Shown here one piece after another: positions 50,741 through 59,183 of a stretch of 64,000 bases of DNA. The number at the start of each line of letters is the position of its first letter. Position 1 is the first letter of the stretch. The DNA is taken from assembly GCA_020632885.1 (NCBI GenBank), contig JACKEQ010000018.1, forward strand, positions 57,194 to 121,193. The letters run 5' to 3'. This stretch comes from Alphaproteobacteria bacterium (GTDB taxonomy: Bacteria; Myxococcota_A; UBA796; GCA-2862545). Position numbers and translations under genes: made by a program. Below the pieces are notes generated by a model. That model did not search any database and was not told the DNA's origin. It worked only from the letters and a program-made list of their open reading frames with translations.

Positions 50741-52013
50741 CCCTCATGCGGACGCCGTGCTCCGGCGCGAGCGTCACGGTGCGTCGGACCATGCGGTCGT
50801 CGCCGTCCAGCGCGAGCTCCACGTGCTTCAGGAGGGTGCCGAGCACGATGCGCATCTCGTAGGTCGCGAGAGCCGCTCCGAGGCAGCGCCGCGTGCCCCC
50901 ACCGAAGGGCAGGAACTCCCAGGGCCGGAAGCGGTGATCCACGAACCGGGACGGGTCGAAGGCCCGCGGGTTCGGGTAGATCGCGGGGTCCGCGTGCACC
51001 CGGGCGGCCAGCGGGGCGAGGTGGGTGCCCGCCGGGAGGTCGAAGGAGCCGAGCCTCAGGGGCACCGTGAGCGTGCGGAGCACGTCGGGCACGATGGGAT
51101 CGATGCGCAGGGTCTCCTGGACCACGCCGTCGAGGTAGGGCAGGGCGGCCAGGGTGTCCGGGGCGCCGTCCGCGGCGTCCAGCTCGGCCTGGAGGCGCGC
51201 CAGGGCGTCCGGGGTGCGATGGAGCTGGTAGATCGCCCACGCCATGCTGATCTGCGTGGTCTCGTGGCCGGCGAACAGGAGGGTCTTGAGCTCGTCGAGG
51301 GCTGCGCGGTCCGGCATCGGGCTGCCGTCCTCGTAGGTGGCGTGCGCGAGCATGGAGAGCACGTCGTCGCCGGGGGGCTCGCGCCGACGGGCGGCGATGG
51401 CGTCGAGGATCCGGGCGTCCAGCACGTCGCGGGCCCGCTCGAAGCGCCGCCACCACGGGTTGAGCCCGGTCTGCAGCGCGGGGACGAACAACGTGAGCGG
51501 GCTGAAGGCCTCGATGTAGTGGCGCAGGTCCTGGACCCAGGCGTCGTGGGTCTCCCGGTCCGTCGCCCCGAACACGGCCCGCGCGATGACCGCGAGGGAG
51601 ACGGCGAGCATCGTGTCGGCCATCACCACGCGGTCGCCCGCCGACCACCCCGCCACGGCCTCGAGGGTCGCGCGCTGGATGTGCTCGCCGTACGCCCGCA
51701 TGCGCTCGCCATGGAACGGAGGCATCAGGAGCTTGCGCTCACGGCGGTGGGCCTCGCCGGAGAGCGCCAGCACCGAGCGGTCGCCGAGGAACGACGCGGC
51801 GAGGTCGGGGCGGAAGGCCTCCACCTCGTCGTCCTTGGCCCTGAAGAGGTCGCGGATGACGTCGGTGTCGGATGTGCAGATCACGTCACCGTTCACCGCC
51901 CGCACGCGGTAGGTCCGGCCGTAGCGGGCCTCCCAGCGCGCGTACGTGGTGTCGGGTGCGCGCAGGATGGACAGGGAGCTCACGAGACGGGAGCGGGGAC
52001 CTTCGACGACCAT
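50715..52013 (-). CDS. Cytochrome P450
   Basis: A 432-residue protein from the ATG at 52013, chosen because GGAGGTCGCC precedes it. Motifs: I-helix AGHETT, K-helix ETLR (ExxR), and the heme loop PFGGGTRRC377LG with the Cys ligand. Length and motif order are normal for a soluble bacterial P450. The relation to other CYP families cannot be fixed here; a terpenoid, fatty-acid or steroid substrate is possible. It is probably repressed through the palindrome upstream. Confidence 0.95.
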   Translation of the reverse strand: MVVEGPRSRLVSSLSILRAPDTTYARWEARYGRTYRVRAVNGDVICTSDTDVIRDLFRAKDDEVEAFRPDLAASFLGDRSVLALSGEAHRRERKLLMPPFHGERMRAYGEHIQRATLEAVAGWSAGDRVVMADTMLAVSLAVIARAVFGATDRETHDAWVQDLRHYIEAFSPLTLFVPALQTGLNPWWRRFERARDVLDARILDAIAARRREPPGDDVLSMLAHATYEDGSPMPDRAALDELKTLLFAGHETTQISMAWAIYQLHRTPDALARLQAELDAADGAPDTLAALPYLDGVVQETLRIDPIVPDVLRTLTVPLRLGSFDLPAGTHLAPLAARVHADPAIYPNPRAFDPSRFVDHRFRPWEFLPFGGGTRRCLGAALATYEMRIVLGTLLKHVELALDGDDRMVRRTVTLAPEHGVRMRVTRIRADA

Positions 52014-52029
52014 GGCGACCTCCGACAAA

Positions 52030-52045
52030 CTTGAACGTGTTCAAG
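52030..52045. promoter_or_regulatory. Palindromic candidate TetR operator at the P450 promoter
   Basis: CTTGAAC-GT-GTTCAAG has perfect seven-base arms. On the minus strand it lies between a possible -10 (TACATT, just upstream) and the ribosome site of the P450 gene, so a bound repressor would block transcription. The arms resemble operators of TetR-family regulators. Confidence 0.6.
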
Positions 52046-52093
52046 AATGTAGCCGACAGCCCGGGATGGGGGGTGCACCCGGGTGTTGCGGGA

Positions 52094-53821
52094 TCAGAGG
52101 AGCTCGCGCAGGGTGGCCAGGAGGGTGTCGAGGTCGAACGGCTTGCGCAGCACCCTGGCCCCCGGCGGCAGGCCGCCGTCGTCGTAGCCGGTCATGTAGA
52201 GCACACCGATGCCGGGGTGCAGCGCCTTCACCGCGTCCACCGCGTCCGGACCGCGGGCCCGGCCCAGGATCACGTCGGAGAGCACGAGGTCCACGCGGTC
52301 CGCGCGCGCTGCTTCCGCGGCCGATCCGACGTCCCGGGCCAGGGTCACCCGGACGCCCCGGAGCTGGAGGTAGGACAGCAGCATCTCGCCGACCAGGGCG
52401 TCGTCCTCCACCACCAGCAGGTGGGCGTCTCCGAGCGGTGAGGGGGGGCGCGGAGGCGCGGGAGGCCGCGTGGCGGGGAGGAGCAGGACGGCGCGGTTCC
52501 CGCCGCCCGTGAGGGTCGTGAGCACCAGCTCTCCGCCGAGCTTCTGCGCCAGACGGGCCGCGCTGGCGAGCCCGAACCCCAGCGCGCCAGCACGGGGTGT
52601 GGCGATCCCCGCCCACGGCTCGCGGCTGCTGCTGTTCCCGTCGTCCTCGACCTGCACCGCCCAGCGGTCGGCCTCCCGGAGCACGCGCACGCTCATCTGC
52701 CCGCCGTCCCGCAGCGCCTCCCGGGCACTCATCACGAGCTCGATCACGACGCGCTCGACGGCGGGGCTCCCGAGCGCCCAGGCCTCCTTCGGCACCCGCG
52801 TGAGCAGGGCGATGGTGTCGCCCACGAGCCCGTTCAGGACGGGCGTGAGGTCGCGCACGAGGTCCGCGAGGTCGATGGGGACGGGCTCGATGCTGCTGGG
52901 GTCCGCCAGGGACAGGAGCCGGGCGGTCAGCGCGGTCGCCCGGTCCGCGGCGTCGAGGATCGCGGCCGCGCTGCGCGCTCCCTCCGAACCGGACGGCAGG
53001 GCGTCTGCGAGCTGCTGGGCGTGGCCGGACATCACGGTGAGGAGGTTGTTGAAGTCGTGGGCCACGGCCCCCGCGAACCGGCCGACCGTCTCCATGCGGT
53101 GCGCGCGGGCCAGCTCCTCCTCGTGCCGTCGCACGAGCTCGAAGATCCCCGGCAACGCGGAGGGCGCGAGCGGGCCGTGGCGCTCGCGGACCCGCTCGTC
53201 GATGCGCTCCGGCGTCGCCATGACGAACCGGCAGGCGGCGTGCCCGCGCGCCCGACACTCGACCTCGCGCGCCACGAGCGGGAGGCCGAAGGCCGCCTCG
53301 CACCACCCGCTGCTGTACCCCGCGTTCATCACGCAGACCGGGCGCGTGGCCTTCCGTCCGGCGTCCATCCAGGCCTCGGCCTCGAAGGAGTTGGGGTGGT
53401 CGTAGGCGAGGAGGAACGAGCTGTCCGGCACGGGCCGGGAGTCCGGGTGGAGGTCGACGAGCGCCCAGCCGGCGAACGCGAAGTGCACCGGGCCGGCGGA
53501 GAGGACCTCCAGAGGCTCGGACACCCCCATGGCGTCCGCGAACCGGCGCGCGTCCGAGGCCCCGAGCGCGTGGGCGACGTCGTAGAGGAGGGCCGCGGCC
53601 ACCTCGTCGGGATCGCGGTGACCCCGGTACACCGTGCGCACGATGTCGAAGAAGCCGATGGAGATGCTGGCGGCGCGCACGCGGATGTAGCGCTCGCCGT
53701 GGAAGCGCACCGCACCCTCGGCGGGATCTGCGGAGAGCTCCCCGAAGTACTCGCGCACGTAGGCCTGCGCGCGCTGGAAGAGCGGCTCGAGCTCGGCGGG
53801 GACCCGGAAGGCGTCGGCCAT
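52094..53821 (-). CDS. V4R-domain hybrid histidine kinase with receiver
   Basis: A 575-residue protein from the ATG at 53821. Residues 1-210 resemble the XylR N-terminal and V4R ligand region (FAGWALVDLHPDSRPVPDSSFLLAYDHPNSFEAEAW, GYSSGWCEAAFGLPLVAREVECRARGHAACRFVMA), which binds small hydrophobic or aromatic compounds. The H-box is FAGAVAHDFNNLLTVMSGHA. The ATP-binding part is weaker than usual, with no obvious N-box Asn. The C-terminal receiver has VVEDDA, phosphoacceptor Asp in LVLSDVILG and LRKPF. No membrane helices, so it is a soluble sensor. Confidence 0.85.
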   Translation of the reverse strand: MADAFRVPAELEPLFQRAQAYVREYFGELSADPAEGAVRFHGERYIRVRAASISIGFFDIVRTVYRGHRDPDEVAAALLYDVAHALGASDARRFADAMGVSEPLEVLSAGPVHFAFAGWALVDLHPDSRPVPDSSFLLAYDHPNSFEAEAWMDAGRKATRPVCVMNAGYSSGWCEAAFGLPLVAREVECRARGHAACRFVMATPERIDERVRERHGPLAPSALPGIFELVRRHEEELARAHRMETVGRFAGAVAHDFNNLLTVMSGHAQQLADALPSGSEGARSAAAILDAADRATALTARLLSLADPSSIEPVPIDLADLVRDLTPVLNGLVGDTIALLTRVPKEAWALGSPAVERVVIELVMSAREALRDGGQMSVRVLREADRWAVQVEDDGNSSSREPWAGIATPRAGALGFGLASAARLAQKLGGELVLTTLTGGGNRAVLLLPATRPPAPPRPPSPLGDAHLLVVEDDALVGEMLLSYLQLRGVRVTLARDVGSAAEAARADRVDLVLSDVILGRARGPDAVDAVKALHPGIGVLYMTGYDDGGLPPGARVLRKPFDLDTLLATLRELL

Positions 53822-53837
53822 ACCGGGGTTGTACCTC

Positions 53838-54797
53838 TCAACCGCAGGTGACGGTGAGCCGGAAGCTCGTCGTCGCGCCAGGGTGGCCGTCCACGATGAG
53901 CTCGACGTCCCAGTCGCCGCTCGCCGTGTTGAGCACCGTGGCGTGCTGCTCGACGCGCCCGAGGTCGGACTCGAAGTGGCCCGCGGGACCCCAGCCCATC
54001 TCGCACACGTCGGTCATGTCGCCGTGCACGGTCCAGCTCGCCCACACGTCGTCGCAGGACTCCACGATGGCCGTGACGTGCTGGCCGGGCTGGAGGTCGG
54101 TGACGACGAAGACGCGCTCGGGGCCCTCGACGGCCTGCCAGTCGTTGGTGAGCCCGCCGATCATCTGGCGGTCGGCCCAGTCCTGGTAGCCGTAGACGTT
54201 CGAGCCGCCCTCGAGGGTGCCTTCGATCACGTCACCGCACTGCACGTACTGGGTGACGCAGCCGTCCGGCTCGGGCATGGAGGCGGGGTCCACGTCGCAG
54301 ACGAGGTCGTCCTCGGCGGGCGCCTGGGGGGCCGTGGACGGCGGGGTGGAGCCGCTGCTGGAGCCCGTCGGCGGAGCCTGGGGAGCCGGGGTCTCCGTAG
54401 CAGGCGGGGAGGTCGAGAAGCGCCACGTGAGCTCGGCGTCGTCGCTCGGCTGGTCGGCGTCCACGGAGACGGTCCAGGTGCCGGGGGCAGGCCAGGAGAC
54501 CGTGCAGCGCGGGCTGTCGCCGGAGATGCAGACCGGGACGCCGCCCGCGTAGAGGGTGATGGAGGCGCCGGGGTCGCCGAGCAGCTCGACGTCCAGCATG
54601 CCCATGCCGGCGGGGACCTCGATGGGGAACTGCGCCGTCTCGCCTTCGATGAGGCTCACGGCGAGGCGCGACTGGTCGTCGAGGGGCGTGGCGGTCTCGG
54701 CGCCGCGCGGCTGGAAGGCGGCACCCTGGAGACCGGAGTCGTCACAGGCGGCGAGGGAGAGGAGGGCGACGGCAGAGAGAGCGAGGAGGCGGGTCAC
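53838..54797 (-). CDS. Lipoprotein with pre-peptidase C-terminal-like beta domains
   Basis: A 319-residue product from the GTG at 54797, with GGAG seven bases upstream. The leader MTRLLALSAVALLSLAAC is a classic lipoprotein signal. The first mature domain (LIEGETAQFPIEVPAGMGMLDVELLG, SWPAPGTWTVSVDAD) fits the PPC beta-sandwich. A Pro/Ser-rich linker leads to a second, Cys-containing beta domain (VTQYVQCGDVIEGTLEGGSNVYGYQDW). Both may be carbohydrate- or protein-binding. It starts just after a strong terminator hairpin. Confidence 0.68.
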   Translation of the reverse strand: MTRLLALSAVALLSLAACDDSGLQGAAFQPRGAETATPLDDQSRLAVSLIEGETAQFPIEVPAGMGMLDVELLGDPGASITLYAGGVPVCISGDSPRCTVSWPAPGTWTVSVDADQPSDDAELTWRFSTSPPATETPAPQAPPTGSSSGSTPPSTAPQAPAEDDLVCDVDPASMPEPDGCVTQYVQCGDVIEGTLEGGSNVYGYQDWADRQMIGGLTNDWQAVEGPERVFVVTDLQPGQHVTAIVESCDDVWASWTVHGDMTDVCEMGWGPAGHFESDLGRVEQHATVLNTASGDWDVELIVDGHPGATTSFRLTVTCG

Positions 54798-54820
54798 AAC
54801 AGGCTCCAGAGAACAGAACA

Positions 54821-54849
54821 GGTGCCCCCCATGTCGCGTGGGGGGCACC
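54821..54849 (-). terminator. Strong hairpin terminator after the repeat lipoprotein gene
   Basis: GGTGCCCCCC (54821-54830) and GGGGGGCACC (54840-54849) are perfect ten-base arms with a nine-base loop. It lies 40 bases after the stop of the gene ending at 54890. On the minus strand a T-containing stretch (TGTTCTGTTCTC) follows. It should separate that gene from the lipoprotein gene at 54797. Confidence 0.75.
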
Positions 54850-54889
54850 CTGGAGCCATGTCACAAGCGAGTTGTGACCTTCGGGTGCC

Positions 54890-57205
54890 TCAGCAGCCGT
54901 CGTCGGGGGCGTCGGAGGTGTCGAAGGTCAGGGGGTCCACGATGTAGATCGTGTTCCCGCCCACGTAGTCGTCGATGTCGGCGTCGTCGTCCGCGTAGAC
55001 GATGTTGTCGGTGCCGTAGAGCTTCACGTCCGCGCCGCGACGGGCGTACACGATGTTGCCCGACCCGTGCAGGTCGAGGTCCGCGTAGCGGTTCAGGTAC
55101 CAGGTGCCGTAGTCGCCGTACGCGACCACATCGTCGAAGCCGCACACCCAGGCGGTGTGGTCGTCGATGTCGACGGCCCAGTCGTCGTCGTAGACGGTGG
55201 CGTCGGAGGGCACGGACACCTCGTAGGGCTGGCCCCACAGCGGCGGGGGCGGCATCACGACGGGGTCCTCGGGCGGGTCGGTGACGACGGGGTCCTCGGG
55301 CGGGTCGGTGACGACGGGGTCCTCGGGCGGGTCGGTGACGACGGGGTCCTCGGGCGGGTCGGTGACGACGGGGTCCTCGGGCGGGTCGGTGACGACGGGG
55401 TCCTCGGGCGGGTCGGTGACGACGGGGTCCTCGGGCGGGTCGGTGACGACGGGGTCCTCGGGCGGGTCGGTGACGACGGGGTCCTCGGGCGGGTCGGTGA
55501 CGACGGGGTCCTCGGGCGGCGTGGGCAGTGGGACCTCGACGCCCTCGAGCAGCCCGAGCAGGGCCTCGGCCGAGAGGGACGCGTCGGTGGCGAGCCCGCT
55601 GGCGTCACGCGTGATCGTGAGCGCCGGGAGGGTGACCTCACCGAGCGGGAACGACAGCATGTCGTTGATGGTGCCCATGCCGAGCTGGAGCGCGGCCTCG
55701 ACGGCGTCGACGGTGTCGAGCACCTCGGGGATGGACGCGCTGGCCCCGCGCGGAACGGCCGTCACGTGGGCGTCGGAGAGCACGATGCCCGCGGCGCCGT
55801 CGGCGAGGACGAGGTCCGCGGCCGCGTCGATGGTCACGGTGAACAGCACCTCGTCGCCGAACGCCCCGCCCGGGGTGCCGAGCGTGAGGTCGACCTCGCC
55901 GAGCTGGAGGCGCGCGCCCGCGGAGGTCTCCACGAGCACCGGGGGCAGACGGGGAGACAGGCCGAGGCTGCCGCCCGTGCCGTTCACGCCGCCGACCGCG
56001 CCCAGCAGGAACGCGGTGAGGTCGCCGGGCGCCACCGGGATCTCGAGGTCGAGCACGCCCGCACCCCAGAGCTCGTGGAGCGCGCGGTTCGCGAGGTCGT
56101 CCGCGACCTGGACGAGCACGCCGTCACCGGTCGTGGCGGCCGGGGGACCCGCGTGCAGGTAGCCCGCACCGGTCGCGAGCACGCCGGGCGCGTCGAGATC
56201 CACGTCCACCCCGAGGCCGATGCCTGCGGGGGAGATGGCCACAGACGCGAAGCGCGGCAGCACCGTGAGGGGCTGGCCGAGCACCTCGGTCTCCACGGTG
56301 AGGTCGAGATCGTCGAGGAAGCCGCTGATCATGCCCGGGATGGTGGACTGGAGGAGGGGGTCGAGCTGCGCGAGGACGTCACCCTCCATGTCCGCGGGGT
56401 CGATGAACAGGTTGGCGAGGACGTTGTTCACCTCGACGTCGAAGGCCGTGAAGGCGGCCGCGGGCGACACGAGCTGCACGTCGAGCTCGCCGTCCACGGC
56501 GGCGATCGTGATGCCCGACGTGATGGTGAGGGCGTCGGCGGTCATGTCACCGGCGTCGAAGTCCAGCGGCGCGCCGATGATGGACAGCGGGATGTGGAAG
56601 TCGCTGATCGTCACCGTGAGCTGCAGCGAGCCGTCCGTGGGCACGAGGCTCACGTCCGCACCGCTGAACTCGACGGCCAGCGCGCTGACCTCCATGGAAC
56701 CGTCGACGAGGACGGGGTTGTTGGCCGTCACCTGCGCGCTGAGACCGACCGGATCGAGCATCTGCTCGGCGAGCGGCGCCAGCTGGTCCAGCACGGACGT
56801 GGCGAGGTGGAGCTGCACGGCGCCGTCCACGAAGCCGGTGGGAGCCTCGAACTCCCCGGCGAGCGCGGACCGGACCGCGCGGTGGGTGCCGTCGGCCTCG
56901 GTGCCGAGGACCTCCAGCACGTTGAGCCCGCGGGCCAGGGTCACCTGGGCCTCCCAGGCGTCGCCCGAGACGGTGGCGGCATCGCCGTTCACCGTGACCG
57001 ACCCGATCTGTACGGCGTCGCCGGACGCCGTCGAGGGACCGGTCGCCAGGTACGACGCCGGACCGGGTGCGGAGATCGAGAGCCTCGCGCCGGCGGTGAG
57101 AGCGGAGGGAGCCCCGTTCAAACCTGGGTCTTCGCCGTTCACGTCGGCGTCGGCGGGCACATCTTCTGAACATCCTGCGAGAAGCAGGACTCCGACAAGA
57201 GTCAT
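54890..57205 (-). CDS. Large lipoprotein with PPEDPVVTD repeats and C-terminal solenoid-like domain
   Basis: A 771-residue product from the ATG at 57205. The leader MTLVGVLLLAGC is a good lipoprotein signal. Residues 40-610 are amphipathic beta-rich with repeated DFHIPLSIIG / DVDLDAPGVLATG-type strands, possibly a tubular lipid-binding (BPI-like) fold; that is only a guess. Then come about ten copies of the nine-residue PPEDPVVTD, encoded by perfect 27-base repeats, forming an extended spacer. The last 100 residues repeat a strand unit (LHGSGNIVYA, LYGTDNIVYA, YVGGNTIYI) like the DUF3060 beta-solenoid. It is likely a surface protein holding its tip away from the membrane. Confidence 0.7.
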   Translation of the reverse strand: MTLVGVLLLAGCSEDVPADADVNGEDPGLNGAPSALTAGARLSISAPGPASYLATGPSTASGDAVQIGSVTVNGDAATVSGDAWEAQVTLARGLNVLEVLGTEADGTHRAVRSALAGEFEAPTGFVDGAVQLHLATSVLDQLAPLAEQMLDPVGLSAQVTANNPVLVDGSMEVSALAVEFSGADVSLVPTDGSLQLTVTISDFHIPLSIIGAPLDFDAGDMTADALTITSGITIAAVDGELDVQLVSPAAAFTAFDVEVNNVLANLFIDPADMEGDVLAQLDPLLQSTIPGMISGFLDDLDLTVETEVLGQPLTVLPRFASVAISPAGIGLGVDVDLDAPGVLATGAGYLHAGPPAATTGDGVLVQVADDLANRALHELWGAGVLDLEIPVAPGDLTAFLLGAVGGVNGTGGSLGLSPRLPPVLVETSAGARLQLGEVDLTLGTPGGAFGDEVLFTVTIDAAADLVLADGAAGIVLSDAHVTAVPRGASASIPEVLDTVDAVEAALQLGMGTINDMLSFPLGEVTLPALTITRDASGLATDASLSAEALLGLLEGVEVPLPTPPEDPVVTDPPEDPVVTDPPEDPVVTDPPEDPVVTDPPEDPVVTDPPEDPVVTDPPEDPVVTDPPEDPVVTDPPEDPVVTDPPEDPVVMPPPPLWGQPYEVSVPSDATVYDDDWAVDIDDHTAWVCGFDDVVAYGDYGTWYLNRYADLDLHGSGNIVYARRGADVKLYGTDNIVYADDDADIDDYVGGNTIYIVDPLTFDTSDAPDDGC
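55259..55520. repeat. Ten 27-base tandem repeats encoding PPEDPVVTD
   Basis: GGGGTCCTCGGGCGG recurs at 55262 and every 27 bases up to 55505, ten times, with no substitutions inside the array; only the outer edges diverge. Length is a multiple of three, so copy-number changes keep the frame. This is not a CRISPR, because the repeats abut with no spacers. Confidence 0.95.
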
Positions 57206-57332
57206 CACAAACCTCAAATGAAAAGCGCGAACAATCAACTGCGCGCCGTTCTGAATACCCGTACTCCCAGCGACCCGCAACTGTCGTGTGCAGAAAGCGA
57301 TCGTCGCGTGCCTTCCCGGAGGATCAGGATAA

Positions 57333-57350
57333 TGAATGAGGATTCATTCA
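57333..57350. promoter_or_regulatory. FadR-type (TetR family) operator before the acyl-CoA dehydrogenase
   Basis: TGAATGA-GGAT-TCATTCA has perfect seven-base arms and a four-base centre. It agrees in both arms with the consensus described for the Bacillus TetR-type FadR (TGAATGA, four bases, TCATTCA), the repressor of fatty-acid degradation genes. It overlaps a possible -10 (GATAAT, 57328-57333). No TetR gene lies next to it, so the regulator is encoded elsewhere. Confidence 0.7.
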
Positions 57351-57369
57351 ACGCCCCAGAGGAGGGACC

Positions 57370-59139
57370 GTGGACCTGTACACGCCGCCGATCGCCGACA
57401 TCCGCTTCAACCTCGAGGTGTTCGGCTACGAGCAGGACGTCGCTTCGCTGCCGGCCTTCGCCGACTTCGACCTCGAGACCGCCATGTCCCTGCTCGAGGA
57501 GTACTCGAAGTACTGCGTCGAGGTGCTCCACCCGCTGAACAAGTCGGGCGACACCACGGGCGTGAGGTTCGACCCCGCAGACAGCTCGGTGACCATGCCG
57601 GAGGGCTTCAAGGAGGCCTACGCCGGCTACTGCGAGAACGGCTTCGGCTCGATCCCCTGGAACGCCGAGCACGGCGGGATGGGCGCGCCGTTCGCGCTCT
57701 CCACGCTCGCCTCCGAGGTGATGATCGCGTGCAACAAGGCGTTCTCGATGTGCCCGGGCCTCACCGCCGGCCTCATCGATGCCCTGGAGGCGTACGGCAC
57801 GCCCGCGCAGAAGGAGGTCTACCTCTCCAAGCTCATCAGCGGCGAGTGGTCGGGCACCATGTGCCTCACCGAGCCGCAGTGCGGCACCGACCTCGGGCTC
57901 GTGTCCACGGTGGCCACTCCGGTCGGCGACCACTTCGAGCTCACCGGCACCAAGATCTGGATCACGTTCGGTGAGCACGACCTCACCGAGAACATCGTGC
58001 ACCTCGTGCTCGCGCGGCTCCCCGACGCCCCCCGCGGCATCAAGGGCATCAGCGCGTTCCTCGTGCCGAAGTTCCTCGAGGACGGCTCGCGCAACCCCGT
58101 GTTCTGCGGCGGCACCGACCACAAGATGGGCATCCACGCGTCCCCCACGTGTGTCATCAACCTCGAGGGCGCGAAGGGCTGGCTCGTGGGCGAGCCCCAC
58201 AAGGGCATGCGGTCGATGTTCGTGATGATGAACGCGGCCCGGCTCAACGTCGGCATCGAGGGCGTCGCCCTCGCTGAGGCCGCGTACCAGGCGTCCCTGA
58301 AGTTCGCGAAGGACCGCCGGCAGTCGCGCGCGCTCGACGCGAAGAAGCAGGACCGCGAGCATGCGGCCGACAACATCCTCGTGCACCCGGACGTGCGGCG
58401 CATGCTGCTCGACGTGAAGTCCACCACCGAGGGCCTCCGCGGCCTCGTGGCGTGGATCGCGCTGAACTACGACGTCATGCACCACTCCACGGACGAGGCG
58501 GTGCAGCAGAAGGCCGAGGATCTGGTCGCGCTGCTCACGCCGATCATCAAGTCCTTCGGCTCCGAGCGGGGCTTCTTCAACGTCAGCACGGCCATGCAGG
58601 TCATGGGCGGAGCCGGCTACACGGCCGACTGGCCGGTGGAGCACTACCTGCGCGACGTGCGCATCGCGATGATCTACGAGGGCACCAACCACATCCAGGC
58701 TCTCGACCTCGTCGGCCGGAAGCTCATGATGGGCGGTGGTCGCCTGATGCGCGTGTTCGCGGGTGAGATCACGGACCTCATCAAGTCCTGCGCGGACGAC
58801 GCCCGCATGGCGCCCTTCGTGGAGCCGCTGAAGGCCGAGAGCAAGCGCCTGAACGCCACCACCATGGAGATGGGCGGCATGGCGTCCGCGGACCACGAGG
58901 TCATGGGGGCCGTGGCCAGCGCGTACCTCAACCAGTTCGCCCTGGTCACGCTCGCCTACGTGTGGGCCCGTCAGGCCAAGGCCGTGATCGACCGTCCCGA
59001 GGACGACCCGCAGCGCCGGAGCAAGCTCCAGCTCGCGCGGTACTACATGGAGCTCGTGCTCCCCGAGGCCGCCATGTACGCCCAGAAGGTGAAGGCCGGG
59101 AAGGGTGCGGTGGTCGACATCGACGTCGACCTGCTCTGA
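57370..59139 (+). CDS. Acyl-CoA dehydrogenase (long form, DmdC/FadE-like)
   Basis: A 589-residue protein from the GTG at 57370, behind GAGGAGGGACC. The start (YTPPIADIRFNLEVFGYE, then AAxxxEVLHPLNKSGDTTGV-like) and length fit the 3-methylmercaptopropionyl-CoA dehydrogenase-like class. The FAD/substrate segment MCLTEPQCGTDLG and the catalytic Glu437 in MIYEGTNHIQALDL are intact. A C-terminal domain typical of the long class is present. Expected to act in beta-oxidation of fatty or sulfur-containing acyl-CoA. A FadR-type operator in the promoter supports a fatty-acid role. Confidence 0.92.
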   Translation: MDLYTPPIADIRFNLEVFGYEQDVASLPAFADFDLETAMSLLEEYSKYCVEVLHPLNKSGDTTGVRFDPADSSVTMPEGFKEAYAGYCENGFGSIPWNAEHGGMGAPFALSTLASEVMIACNKAFSMCPGLTAGLIDALEAYGTPAQKEVYLSKLISGEWSGTMCLTEPQCGTDLGLVSTVATPVGDHFELTGTKIWITFGEHDLTENIVHLVLARLPDAPRGIKGISAFLVPKFLEDGSRNPVFCGGTDHKMGIHASPTCVINLEGAKGWLVGEPHKGMRSMFVMMNAARLNVGIEGVALAEAAYQASLKFAKDRRQSRALDAKKQDREHAADNILVHPDVRRMLLDVKSTTEGLRGLVAWIALNYDVMHHSTDEAVQQKAEDLVALLTPIIKSFGSERGFFNVSTAMQVMGGAGYTADWPVEHYLRDVRIAMIYEGTNHIQALDLVGRKLMMGGGRLMRVFAGEITDLIKSCADDARMAPFVEPLKAESKRLNATTMEMGGMASADHEVMGAVASAYLNQFALVTLAYVWARQAKAVIDRPEDDPQRRSKLQLARYYMELVLPEAAMYAQKVKAGKGAVVDIDVDLL

Positions 59140-59161
59140 GCCCTCTGCGCTCCGGGCGGCG

Positions 59162-59167
59162 TAGGAT
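59162..59167 (+). promoter_or_regulatory. Candidate -10 element TAGGAT
   Basis: TAGGAT ends 16 bases before the GTG at 59184, with GGAGGTGCC between. It is the same arrangement as at 41407. Confidence 0.4.
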
Positions 59168-59183
59168 GCCGCCCGGAGGTGCC

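Noticed and set aside
55259..55520. CRISPR-like regular repeats
   Set aside because: The 27-base units abut without spacers, stay in frame and encode PPEDPVVTD within a lipoprotein.
55067..57169. A 700-codon plus-strand frame with a VGDDGVLGR repeat
   Set aside because: It is the antisense image of the lipoprotein gene and its 27-base repeats; it has no signal peptide, ribosome site or known domain.
57206..57369. A small gene in the gap before the acyl-CoA dehydrogenase
   Set aside because: The short frames have no convincing start or similarity; the gap is better explained as promoter with the FadR-type operator.
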